Part shown: positions 20,201 to 28,208 of the stretch, in pieces
How the letters are laid out: the number at the start of each line of letters is the position of its first letter
How positions within the stretch are numbered: position 1 is the stretch's first letter
Assembly: GCA_033762255.1 (NCBI GenBank)
Contig: JANRLT010000008.1
Location: 1 to 64,000 of the forward strand
Origin: Pirellulales bacterium
Lineage (GTDB): Bacteria; Planctomycetota; Planctomycetia; Pirellulales; JALHPA01
Direction of reading: 5' to 3'
DNA: 64,000 nucleotides
The notes under the pieces: generated by a model
Told to the model about the DNA's origin: nothing
Databases searched by the model: none
Seen by the model: only the letters and a program-made list of their open reading frames with translations
Program-made: the position numbers and the translations under genes

Positions 20201-23200
20201 GCCGTTGATCATTAATGACACTATTCAGCTATTTAGCCGGACCCGTAACGGTTCGCTCTGGAGCGGCTATACCGCGCGGACATACGCGACGGATACGTCA
20301 GCCCTGCGGATTACCGAAATCCACTACAATCCCCCAGCCCCCTCCCTAGGCAGTCCCTACACCGCGGACGATTTTGAATTTATCGAGCTGCAAAACACCG
20401 GGGTGACTCCCATCGATTTGCAGGGGGTAACCATTCGCGGCGATGTAAGCTATGATTTTGCGGCGCAAACCTTGGCCCCCGGGCAATTCGCCGTCCTGGT
20501 CAAAAACCCCGCCGCTTTTGCCACTTTATATCCCTCGATTACTCCCTGGGGAACATTCACCGGCGTTTTGACCAATGGCGACGGCACGGTCGATCTCAAG
20601 AATGCCCTGGGCAATCAAATTGTCGCCGCCGGTTATCAAGATTCATGGTACACGCATACCGATGGGGGTGGATTTTCGCTGGTAATTAATAGCGTCGCCA
20701 CCGCCGTGGATTCGGCCGCCAAGCGGATTTACTGGCGTCCCAGCCAACTGGTCAATGGCAATCCAGGCGCGGTGGATGCCGGATTACCACTGGACGCGGT
20801 GGTCATTAACGAAGTTTTAACAAACACCACCGCCGCCAGCGGCGATTATATCGAGCTTTACAACACCACCAATGCGGCGATTAACATCGGCGGTTGGTAC
20901 CTGAGCGACGCCAAAACCAACCTGACAAAGTTTCGCATTCCCGCGGGGACCATTATTCCCGCCAACGATTATTTGTTATATACCCAGCAAACCCATTTTG
21001 GAAATTCCGGCAACCCCAACGCGCTGGACACCTTTAGCTTTACACCGGTCAGCGGAGCGGCGTATTTGACCTCCGTGGATGGTTCTGGCAATTTGGCCGG
21101 CTATCGAGAGGATAAGGATTTTGCCGGCGCGGCGGCGGAAGTTTCCTTTGGCCGATATGTAAAAACCTCCGGGAATTCCGACTTTGTCCAGCAATCCGCC
21201 AAAACCCCGGGCGCGGTTAATAGTGGTCCGATCATCGGCCCGATTGTCATTAATGAATTTTTATCCCGTCCCGCCCCCACCCAGGACGAGTATATCGAGC
21301 TGCGCAATATTTCCGCCCAAACGGTTCTGCTGTACGATGCCGCGGCCCCGGCCAATGTGTGGACCATTTCCAATGCGATTAACTTTTCTTTTCCGGTAAA
21401 TTCCAGCATTCCCGCTGGAGCCTACGCCCTGGTCGTGCCCATCGACCCGGCCACGTTTCGCGCGAAATATTCCATTCCGTTATCAGTCCAAATATTTGGG
21501 CCTTATACCGGCGGGCTGAATGGCTCGGGTGAATTGATTCGGCTGAATCGCCCCGGCGCGGCGTTTGGTCCGGATATTCCTCGAATTAGCGTGGACCACG
21601 TCGATTATGATGACAACGCGCCTTGGCCGACCGAGCCGGCTAACGGAGCGGGAAAAACTTATTCCCGCGTCACCGCGAACGCCTATGCCAACGATTACGC
21701 CAACTGGGGAACCAGCCGCTTGATTTTTGGCAGCCCCGGCGCGGCTAATACTTTTTCCGATTTATCCCCGCCCACAATCCCCGCCAATCTGCAGGCAGTG
21801 GTGGGGGGCTTTGGCGTCGGGGTGACGTTGACCTGGAACACCGCGCGCGACTTTGACAGCGGGGTTTCCGGTTATCTGGTCTATCGCAATGGGGTCTTAA
21901 TAGGAAATACTCCCTATGCGACATACATCGATCAGACGGTATTACCGGGAGTAAATTACTCCTATACGGTGGCGGCATTTAACGCCGATCAATACGCCAG
22001 CGCTCCCAGTAGCGCGGTGGTGGTCAAACTGTTGGGAATTACTGGCATCGCCGAAACCACCAGCACGACGCTGGTGGTAACATTTAGCGAGAGCTTGACT
22101 AACGCAGCGGCGACCACGGCGGCGAATTATTCCCTTGCGCCATCGATTAATATAACCAGCGCCACGCTGGGCGGGGACCAACGGACGGTGACCTTGACCC
22201 TGGCCAGCCCATTGACCACGGGGACAAGCTATCAACTCATGATTTCCAATGTCACCGCCATTAGCGGCAACATCCTGCCATCCGGCACCAGGGTGGGCTT
22301 TACCCCCAACCTGAGCGGCGGCGGTCTGCGGGGCGCCTACTATGATGAATTGAATTTCATCAACTTTTTTGCCAACCGCAACGATCCCACCATCAATTTT
22401 AGTTGGGGGGGAATCGCGCCGATCGCGGGGATGGGCACGGATAATTTCTCGGTCCGGTGGACAGGCGCGGTGCAACCACGGTTCAGCGGCACCTACACGT
22501 TCTATACCCTGTCCGACGACGGTGTGCGGCTAAGCATTGACAATCAATCGTTGGTGGATAATTGGACGTATCATGGCGACACGGAAAATAGCGGCTCCAT
22601 TTACCTGCAAGCGGGCCAATTATACGAAGTAAAACTGGAGTTTTTTCAAGGGGGCGGGGGAGCCACCATGGCGCTCTCTTGGGCGGGCCCTAACGTTGGT
22701 AAACAATTAATTGCCAGCAATCGGATGTTCACGGTCCCGGCGGTTCCCGCCTCCGCCAGCGGCTTGACAGCCATGGCAGCCTCCACGAGTAGCGTTCGGT
22801 TGGATTGGATGGACAATTCGAATGGCGAATCCCAATTTCTAATCGAACGCTCGACAAATAATCTGACCTTTGCCCAGATAGGCGTTACCGCCAAAAACAC
22901 CACCACCTATTTGGATACGACGGTCACGAACGGCGCAACCTACTATTACCGTGTGCGGTCCGCGAATGTCACGGGCAGTTCAGCGCCGTCAAATACCGCG
23001 ACGCATACCGTAAATTATCTCGCGCCGGTGACCCCGGGCAATTTGTCCGCCACTCCTTCCAGCACGACTAGCATTAGCCTTAACTGGCTGGATCTGTCGA
23101 CTAATGAGACATTATTCAAACTGCAACGTTCCGTGGACAATATAAATTTTGTCCATTTAGTCAATGTCGCGCCGAATAACACCACTTTTGAAGACACCGG

Positions 23201-24728
23201 CTTAACCACCGGCACCACCTATTACTATCGGTTGGCCACCGAGAACGCGTCCGGCGTGTCCACTTATACCGCGACGGCATCGGCCACGCCCGACTTGCCT
23301 CCCCTGATAACCCCCTCCGGCCTGCAGGCGGTGATCCAATCACCCGCGCAAATTTTTCTCTCCTGGATTGATAACAACACAACCGAAACCGGCTACCTGG
23401 TAGAGCGCTCCACCGATGGTGTTAATTTTAACCCGCTGGTTACCCTGCCAGCCAATTCCACCAGTCATCTTGACGGCCAGTTGCAGTCATTTGTTACGTA
23501 CACCTATCGCGTGCGCGCCGTGCGCAATGCCAGCCAGTCGTCCCCGAGCGGCGCGGCCGGCGGCACGCCGACATTAAGCCAGGTTACCGGAACCGCCGTC
23601 GCGGATCTCATCCATATTCGTCGCGCGGGTTCATTGCTGCAGGTATTTGTGAATAGTTCGCTGGCGGGATCACCAACTTATTTCGCCGCTTTGGCCGACG
23701 TACCAGTGTTGCAAATTTTTAGTCTTGGCGGCAATGACATTCTCGAATTGGATGGCGGGGGTCAAGCCCTGTCCACGAATTTTATTTTTGACGGCGGCGC
23801 CGATGCCAATACCCTGGCCGTGTTGACGGGTAGCGTCTCGTTAAACGGGACCGCCAGCGGGGGAATGCTAAACGTGGCGATCTCCGCCAATGCCACGATG
23901 ATCACGGATGGATTGCGGGGGACAACGTTGTCTATCTTGTCGGGCGGAAAGCTGCAAGTTCGTCCCCATGGCGGAGCCGCGGGATTAGTGGTGCTAAATA
24001 ACACGGCTCTCGGCGCCCCCGCGCTCAGCTTGGCCGCGGATGCCATCCTCGATTTAAATGACAATGACCTGGTAGTCTATTACTCGCCCGCCGAAACGCA
24101 AACCTTGGCCACTATCACGGCGGCGTTGGATAATTTTTACAGTTTTGGCCTGGAGGCGGGTCAATCCGTGCCAATTCTGGGCAGCACCACGGTGACAAAC
24201 TCGGGCGGTGGAAGAATCTTGGCCGCGGTGGACAACGTTAATAGCCAATTTGGCGACACGGGAAATCCCTTTTATGATTTAACGCTCGGCAATTCATCCC
24301 TGGGGACCGGCTTTAACCAGGTTGTGGTCCGATTTACCTATCCCGGTGATTACAATCTGGATGGCCAAGTCGATGGCAGTGATTATATTGTGGTGGATTC
24401 GAATCTAGGCGCGGTCACTCCCGGTTTATCCGCCGGGTGGACCCTGGGTGACGGGGACTTTGACGGTATTGTTTCCGCCGCGGATTACTTGCCTATCGAT
24501 TCCAATTTTGGTTCTGGCGTGGGAAACCCCTTGGCGGGTTATCACGCCCATATCGAATCATCAACGTTACCCCCTAGCACGGAGGACGAGGCGAATGAGC
24601 TGCGAAACGAGCTATTTGCCGCAGAGCATGATTGGCTTTATGATCCACGGATTGCCGCCGCATGGGAGCAGTCGGCTGGATTTACAGGAATCAAAAAGCG
24701 GCCGGTCCCCCAACTCTGGGCCATCTAA
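17202..24728 (+). CDS. Giant exported multidomain protein: lamin-tail, CotH-like, PA14, FN3, dockerin
   Basis: 2508 residues. N-terminus: basic leader and LEARHVMA, the planctomycete LEPR-type start of giant exported proteins. Approximate order of domains: lamin-tail (45-165); galactose-binding-like (185-350); chitobiase C-terminal-like (398-467); CotH-kinase-like (510-930, including LRIRGGFSRTPDNPKHAFRL); a second chitobiase-like domain (950-1033); three more lamin-tail domains (from 1034, 1197 and 1346, each opening ITEIHYNP / INEVLT / INEFLS); FN3-like (1523-1610); an Ig-like unit; PA14 (1707-1843); three FN3 (1850-2123); then a C-terminal module with dockerin-like calcium loops (YNLDGQVDGSDY, DGDFDGIVSAADY; about 2381-2443). 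It probably sits on the cell surface and binds or modifies glycans or proteins. CotH kinases phosphorylate spore-coat proteins; activity here is unproven. Confidence 0.85.
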   Translation: MALRNWVNRQSGNHAARTLRRKKSHGARARQFAIETLEARHVMATVVISEFLASSSGGLLDQDGESSDWIELYNTTSSPVNLQNWSLTDNAANLTKWRFPSTIIPANSFLVVFASDKNRAVAGQQLHTNFKLGADGEYLALVEANGTTKASEFTPAFPLQSTNISYGGAFGSTNSTLIGPNAPAKVLIPPNNSLNLTWTNPGFNDAGWLSGATGIGYENDPGSGTSYSGLISLNVANQMYNTRSTAYIRVPFTVANPATVNQLTLRMKYDDGFVAYLNGNSTAIASRQAPATLQYDSAATANRDESLALQYEDIVIPVTPGMLTAGTNMLAIHGLNFTSSSSDFVIQPELVSQSLTYNGTTLNYYTTPTPGAANSGGTTQGSVADTSFSVDRGFFSSPFSLVISSPTVDATIRYTVDGSTPTATTGLVYTAPITISGTTTVRAAAFKTGFVPSNVDTQTYIFVADVVNQSPTGSPPAGWPADRAINNHKFDYGIDPDIKNSALYGPQLQSALQAIPSISLVTDLPNLFDPATGIYVNPGNEGIAWERAASVELLNPDGSDGFQANAGLRIRGGFSRTPDNPKHAFRLFFRSEYGDAKLKFPLFGTAGAAEFDSIDLRTAQNYSWAFQNDGRMTLTRDAYSRLAMRDLGQPYTRGEYYHLYINGVYWGLFQTEERPEANFGATYFGGDESDYDVVKAEAGPYSTVATDGDLVAWQDLWTKVNQIAAEPNATNRFNLYQEIQGLFPNYTPDPSKPVLLDVDNLIDYMLVIFYGGNLDAPISAFLGNTAVNNWFGIRSRDPAARQGFQFLVHDSEHTLLNVNESRIGPYPAGQTFDKSNPQWLHQQLMAEPAYREAFNLRAQQTLRNNGVLTTAANQARHAELVNDLQLAIIGESARWGDVWKGAGESPFTQANFNSAVSEIINNFIPGRTGVLLSQLQGAGLYNSSAPLAPVASLPQGIVAAGTSLSLSNPSFGGTIYYTLNGTDPRNPDGSLNPAALVYSGPLIINDTIQLFSRTRNGSLWSGYTARTYATDTSALRITEIHYNPPAPSLGSPYTADDFEFIELQNTGVTPIDLQGVTIRGDVSYDFAAQTLAPGQFAVLVKNPAAFATLYPSITPWGTFTGVLTNGDGTVDLKNALGNQIVAAGYQDSWYTHTDGGGFSLVINSVATAVDSAAKRIYWRPSQLVNGNPGAVDAGLPLDAVVINEVLTNTTAASGDYIELYNTTNAAINIGGWYLSDAKTNLTKFRIPAGTIIPANDYLLYTQQTHFGNSGNPNALDTFSFTPVSGAAYLTSVDGSGNLAGYREDKDFAGAAAEVSFGRYVKTSGNSDFVQQSAKTPGAVNSGPIIGPIVINEFLSRPAPTQDEYIELRNISAQTVLLYDAAAPANVWTISNAINFSFPVNSSIPAGAYALVVPIDPATFRAKYSIPLSVQIFGPYTGGLNGSGELIRLNRPGAAFGPDIPRISVDHVDYDDNAPWPTEPANGAGKTYSRVTANAYANDYANWGTSRLIFGSPGAANTFSDLSPPTIPANLQAVVGGFGVGVTLTWNTARDFDSGVSGYLVYRNGVLIGNTPYATYIDQTVLPGVNYSYTVAAFNADQYASAPSSAVVVKLLGITGIAETTSTTLVVTFSESLTNAAATTAANYSLAPSINITSATLGGDQRTVTLTLASPLTTGTSYQLMISNVTAISGNILPSGTRVGFTPNLSGGGLRGAYYDELNFINFFANRNDPTINFSWGGIAPIAGMGTDNFSVRWTGAVQPRFSGTYTFYTLSDDGVRLSIDNQSLVDNWTYHGDTENSGSIYLQAGQLYEVKLEFFQGGGGATMALSWAGPNVGKQLIASNRMFTVPAVPASASGLTAMAASTSSVRLDWMDNSNGESQFLIERSTNNLTFAQIGVTAKNTTTYLDTTVTNGATYYYRVRSANVTGSSAPSNTATHTVNYLAPVTPGNLSATPSSTTSISLNWLDLSTNETLFKLQRSVDNINFVHLVNVAPNNTTFEDTGLTTGTTYYYRLATENASGVSTYTATASATPDLPPLITPSGLQAVIQSPAQIFLSWIDNNTTETGYLVERSTDGVNFNPLVTLPANSTSHLDGQLQSFVTYTYRVRAVRNASQSSPSGAAGGTPTLSQVTGTAVADLIHIRRAGSLLQVFVNSSLAGSPTYFAALADVPVLQIFSLGGNDILELDGGGQALSTNFIFDGGADANTLAVLTGSVSLNGTASGGMLNVAISANATMITDGLRGTTLSILSGGKLQVRPHGGAAGLVVLNNTALGAPALSLAADAILDLNDNDLVVYYSPAETQTLATITAALDNFYSFGLEAGQSVPILGSTTVTNSGGGRILAAVDNVNSQFGDTGNPFYDLTLGNSSLGTGFNQVVVRFTYPGDYNLDGQVDGSDYIVVDSNLGAVTPGLSAGWTLGDGDFDGIVSAADYLPIDSNFGSGVGNPLAGYHAHIESSTLPPSTEDEANELRNELFAAEHDWLYDPRIAAAWEQSAGFTGIKKRPVPQLWAI

Positions 24729-24781
24729 GGCGTCCTTGCGGCGTGGCTAGTGGGTGATAGCAAAGGTACGTCGATCCCCGC

Positions 24782-26242
24782 TTAGATAAACAACCCCGCC
24801 ACCGCCGCGTTGAGCAAGGTCGCCACAAAACCGACGAACAAAGCCCGCATCCCCAGCCGGGCCAGATCGCCGCGGCGTTCAGGGGCCATGGCGCCAATCC
24901 CGCCGATTTGGATGCCCACCGAGGCAAAGTTGGCAAACCCGGTCAGGGCAAACGCGGCCAGTTGGTACGAACGCTGTGAAATCTCAATCTCCGGATCGGC
25001 CTTCCAGGCTTTCATTTGCAGGTAGGCCACATGCTCGTTCAGGGCCAGCTTGGTCCCCAATAACTGCCCGATGCGCGCCTGGTCGGCTTCTTCGATTCCC
25101 ATGAGAAACGCCACCGGGCTAAAAACCTGCGCAAAGATCCATTCCAGGGAGAGCGGGGGCACGTCCCAGCCGGTCCACGCCGCAAGCTGCGACCCCAGCC
25201 CGCCCAGAACGCCATTGATCATCGCCACAAACGCCACAAACACGATCAACATGGCCGCCACGTTAAGCGCCAGTCGCAACCCTTCGCCCGTACCGCTGGC
25301 AATCGCGTCCACGCCGTTGGCATAGGGGGATTTTTCACGCTTTTGCTGGATGGTGCCGCTGGTCTCGGGTGTGCTGACTTCCGGCATATACAGCTTTGCC
25401 AAATACATGCTGCAGGGACAGGCCATGATGCAGGTCGTTAACACCGCCACCGGATCGGCCCCGTACTTGATATAAATGGCCATCAACCCCCCGGAAATAT
25501 GGGCCATGCCGCTGGTCATCAGGGTAAATAGTTCCGACTGGGTCATCCGGGGGACGTACGGTTTGACAATCAACGGCGCCTCGGTCTGGCCCATAAATAC
25601 ATTGGCCGCGACTGAAAGCGTTTCGGCCCCGCTGGTCCCCATAAAATAGACCATCACATGCGCGAGCTGGCGGACCAGCCACTGCAAAATGCCATAATGG
25701 TAAAGCAGGGTAAAGAGCGCCGAGACAAACAAGATCGGCGGGAGGGCGTTAAAGGCAAATACAAACGCGTTATCATCCCCCAGGACGGGGGCGATGGCGC
25801 CCGGCTTGGCCAAAAAGCCAAACACAAATTGCGCGCCGGCGTTGGAGTACTCAATCAGTTGCTTGATCCCCTCCCCCGCTTGTTGAAATGCCCCATAGAC
25901 CGAATATTGATAGCCATTGATTTCAAATTTTGCCTGTAGCACCAATAACGCTAGCACCACCTGCAGGACGATTCCCCAGCCTATCGTGCGCCAGTTGACC
26001 GCCCGCAAGTTGGCCGACATCGCCGCCACCAGGCCAAAAAAGAATACAATCCCCACCGCGGCTTGCCCTTTTAGCCCGATCGACTGCCGCAGGGCATAGG
26101 CCGCCACGCCCAAAATGATAATTCCCGCCAAGATGCCGGCCCGCCAGTGCCAGGGGGTGGAGGGGAAATACTGAGTGGGCGGCAAGGGGATCTCTGCGGC
26201 GGCAGCCGACGTGACGGACGCTGCGGGGGGGGATTCTTTCAT
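24782..26242 (-). CDS. Concentrative nucleoside transporter (NupC/CNT family)
   Basis: A protein of 486 residues from the ATG at 26242; the frame also opens at a TTG five codons earlier. It has about ten membrane helices. The CNT signature is clear: FMGTSGAETLSVAANVFMGQ, followed by TEAPLIVKPY and the helix hairpin around MTSGMAHISGGLMAIY. Such symporters take up nucleosides with Na+ or H+. With pyrimidine breakdown genes 8 kb away on the same strand, a nucleoside-salvage role is plausible. It is convergent with the giant surface gene, with a 53-base gap. Confidence 0.92.
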   Translation of the reverse strand: MKESPPAASVTSAAAAEIPLPPTQYFPSTPWHWRAGILAGIIILGVAAYALRQSIGLKGQAAVGIVFFFGLVAAMSANLRAVNWRTIGWGIVLQVVLALLVLQAKFEINGYQYSVYGAFQQAGEGIKQLIEYSNAGAQFVFGFLAKPGAIAPVLGDDNAFVFAFNALPPILFVSALFTLLYHYGILQWLVRQLAHVMVYFMGTSGAETLSVAANVFMGQTEAPLIVKPYVPRMTQSELFTLMTSGMAHISGGLMAIYIKYGADPVAVLTTCIMACPCSMYLAKLYMPEVSTPETSGTIQQKREKSPYANGVDAIASGTGEGLRLALNVAAMLIVFVAFVAMINGVLGGLGSQLAAWTGWDVPPLSLEWIFAQVFSPVAFLMGIEEADQARIGQLLGTKLALNEHVAYLQMKAWKADPEIEISQRSYQLAAFALTGFANFASVGIQIGGIGAMAPERRGDLARLGMRALFVGFVATLLNAAVAGLFI

Positions 26243-26502
26243 AAAAGTAGTTGACAAGTCGCCTCTGGCGGGCGCATAAAATGACTTTGGGAAACAGTAG
26301 CGTCAACTTTCATCCCGTCTGCCACCAAGAGGGGGATGGCAATTTTTGCCAACCTGCTCACAATAGCCTAATCAATGCGTTCTTCCTAGAATCGAATCGC
26401 AAAAATTGCGTGAAAACTTTGCCGCGTAACGGGCATAATTGCCATGTGGCGGTGGGAATTTTTGTGCAACCACGCCATATCAACTTATTCGCCCCTTCTC
26501 CC

Positions 26503-26772
26503 ATGCCGCGCGTCACCTTTACCCCGAACCTGCGGCGACATATTGATTGCCCGGAGTTAACATTGCCGGGAGATACCGTCCGCGCGGTGCTGCAAGAGCT
26601 GCAGCGTGAAAATCCCCGTTTGGCCCATTATGTGTTGGACGAACAGGGGAATGTGCGCAAGCATATTATGCTGTTTCATAATGGACAGCCATTGCAAGAT
26701 CGACGTGAACAATCCGACCCCATCGAACCACATGACGAATTGTGCATCATGCAAGCGCTTTCCGGCGGTTGA
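26503..26772 (+). CDS. MoaD/ThiS-like ubiquitin-fold protein
   Basis: An 89-residue protein from the ATG at 26503. It has a beta-grasp pattern (MPRVTFTPNLRRHI, then LPGDTVRAVLQELQ) and ends in SGG, the C-terminal Gly-Gly needed for adenylation and thiocarboxylate formation in MoaD/ThiS proteins. It precedes the BNR-repeat gene by 95 bases on the same strand. No MoeB/ThiF activator or molybdopterin gene is nearby, so its role is not the standard MoaD one on context alone. Confidence 0.8.
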   Translation: MPRVTFTPNLRRHIDCPELTLPGDTVRAVLQELQRENPRLAHYVLDEQGNVRKHIMLFHNGQPLQDRREQSDPIEPHDELCIMQALSGG

Positions 26773-26867
26773 ACGGCTTTTCCCCGGGGGGATAGGCCAA
26801 AATAGGCGTTTCCCCGTAAATCTTTGTCATCACCCACGCCTCGCCCCGCTCCTTTTACCCTTTATTT

Positions 26868-27971
26868 ATGCAGCCCATTTATCTTGGCACCCGCAAAGGC
26901 TTGTTTCAACTTTTACCGGACGGCGACCGCTGGCGCATCCACAAATTCTGGTTCCCTGGCGAGCATGTGTCGATGCTCGTATCAGACCCGCGGGACGGCG
27001 CGCTGTATGCCGCGCTTAATTTGGGGCACTTTGGGGTCAAGCTGCATCGCTCGCGCGACGGGGGTGAATCCTGGCAGGAAGTCGCCGCGCCCGCCTATCC
27101 TCCCAAGCCCGAGGGTTATGAGGAACTGGACATGTGGGGCAAGCCTCTTCCCTGGAGCACGCAAATGATCTGGGCGCTCGAGCCTGGTCCGGCGGAAAAA
27201 CCGGGTGAGTTGTGGTGCGGCACGCTGCCGGGGGGGCTGTTTCATTCCACTGACGCCGGTGATAGCTGGCAAATTGTCGAGTCGTTGTGGTATCTGCCGG
27301 AACGCCGCCAATGGATGGGGGGAGGCGCCGATTATCCGGGGATTCACTCGATCTGTTTACATCCCCACCATCCCTCCAGTCTGATCATAGGCGTTTCCAG
27401 CGGCGGCGCCTGGCAAACCAACGACGCCGCCCAAACCTGGGCCGTGCGCAGCCAGGGGATGCGGGCCGAATTCTTGCCGCCGGAGCAACAATACAACCCC
27501 ATCACGCAGGACCCGCACTTGATCGTCCGCTGTCCGGCCGAGCCGCACAAGCTGTGGGCCCAGCACCACAACGGGATTTTTCGCAGCGTGGACGAAGGGG
27601 CCAGTTGGACCGAGATCACCAATGCCGTCCCCTCGGTCTTTGGCTTTGCCGTGGCGGTCCACCCGCGGCACGGTGACACGGCGTGGTTTGTGCCGGGTGT
27701 CAAGGACGAGCAGCGGATCCCCGTGGGGGGCAAACTGGTCGTCAGCCGCACCCGCGACGGGGGAGAATCGTTTGAAGTGTTGACCAGGGGCCTGCCCCAA
27801 GAGCATGCGTATGACATTGTCTATCGCCATGCCCTGGCGATTGACGGGACCGGGCGGAATTTGGTCTTGGGCACGACGACCGGCTCGGTCTATACCACCC
27901 GCGACGAAGGAGAAAGCTGGCAATGCGTCAGCGAACACCTGCCGCCGGTGTATTGCGTCAAGTTTGGATAG
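26868..27971 (+). CDS. BNR/WD40-like beta-propeller protein
   Basis: A 367-residue protein built from BNR (Asp-box) repeats: SRDGGESWQEV, STDAGDSWQIV, TNDAAQTWAV, SVDEGASWTEI, TRDGGESFEVL and TRDEGESWQCV. No signal peptide is seen. Asp-box propellers occur in sialidases and photosystem-assembly (Ycf48-type) proteins, but catalytic sialidase residues were not recognised. It follows the MoaD-like gene, a pair also met in other bacteria as far as I recall. The function is unknown. Confidence 0.8.
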   Translation: MQPIYLGTRKGLFQLLPDGDRWRIHKFWFPGEHVSMLVSDPRDGALYAALNLGHFGVKLHRSRDGGESWQEVAAPAYPPKPEGYEELDMWGKPLPWSTQMIWALEPGPAEKPGELWCGTLPGGLFHSTDAGDSWQIVESLWYLPERRQWMGGGADYPGIHSICLHPHHPSSLIIGVSSGGAWQTNDAAQTWAVRSQGMRAEFLPPEQQYNPITQDPHLIVRCPAEPHKLWAQHHNGIFRSVDEGASWTEITNAVPSVFGFAVAVHPRHGDTAWFVPGVKDEQRIPVGGKLVVSRTRDGGESFEVLTRGLPQEHAYDIVYRHALAIDGTGRNLVLGTTTGSVYTTRDEGESWQCVSEHLPPVYCVKFG

Positions 27972-28079
27972 TGCGGCAAGTAGTTGTTGGCCACATAAAC
28001 TGCATGATGGCGAAAAAGGTCTTGCCGCAAAAATTGCAAGAAAGCGCAAAGAAGGAGCGAGGAACAATAGAGATACTTC

Positions 28080-28175
28080 CTCAATTCTTCTTGTGGGTCA
28101 TAGGCCTAGCCTATCCCAGCCGTGCATATTTCAATTGCGGCAATCGCAGCGTCCCCTCTAGGAAGGGTAAAACTA
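28080..28175 (+). repeat. Dispersed repeat, copy 1 (diverged)
   Basis: The stretch containing TAGCCTATCCCAGCCG and GGCAATCGCAGCGTC resembles the better conserved copy at 43108-43240. It sits in the gap between the BNR gene and the minus-strand cluster. The limits are approximate. Confidence 0.5.
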
Positions 28176-28208
28176 TGCATGCGAAGGGCTGAAAGCCGGA
28201 TTTACACC

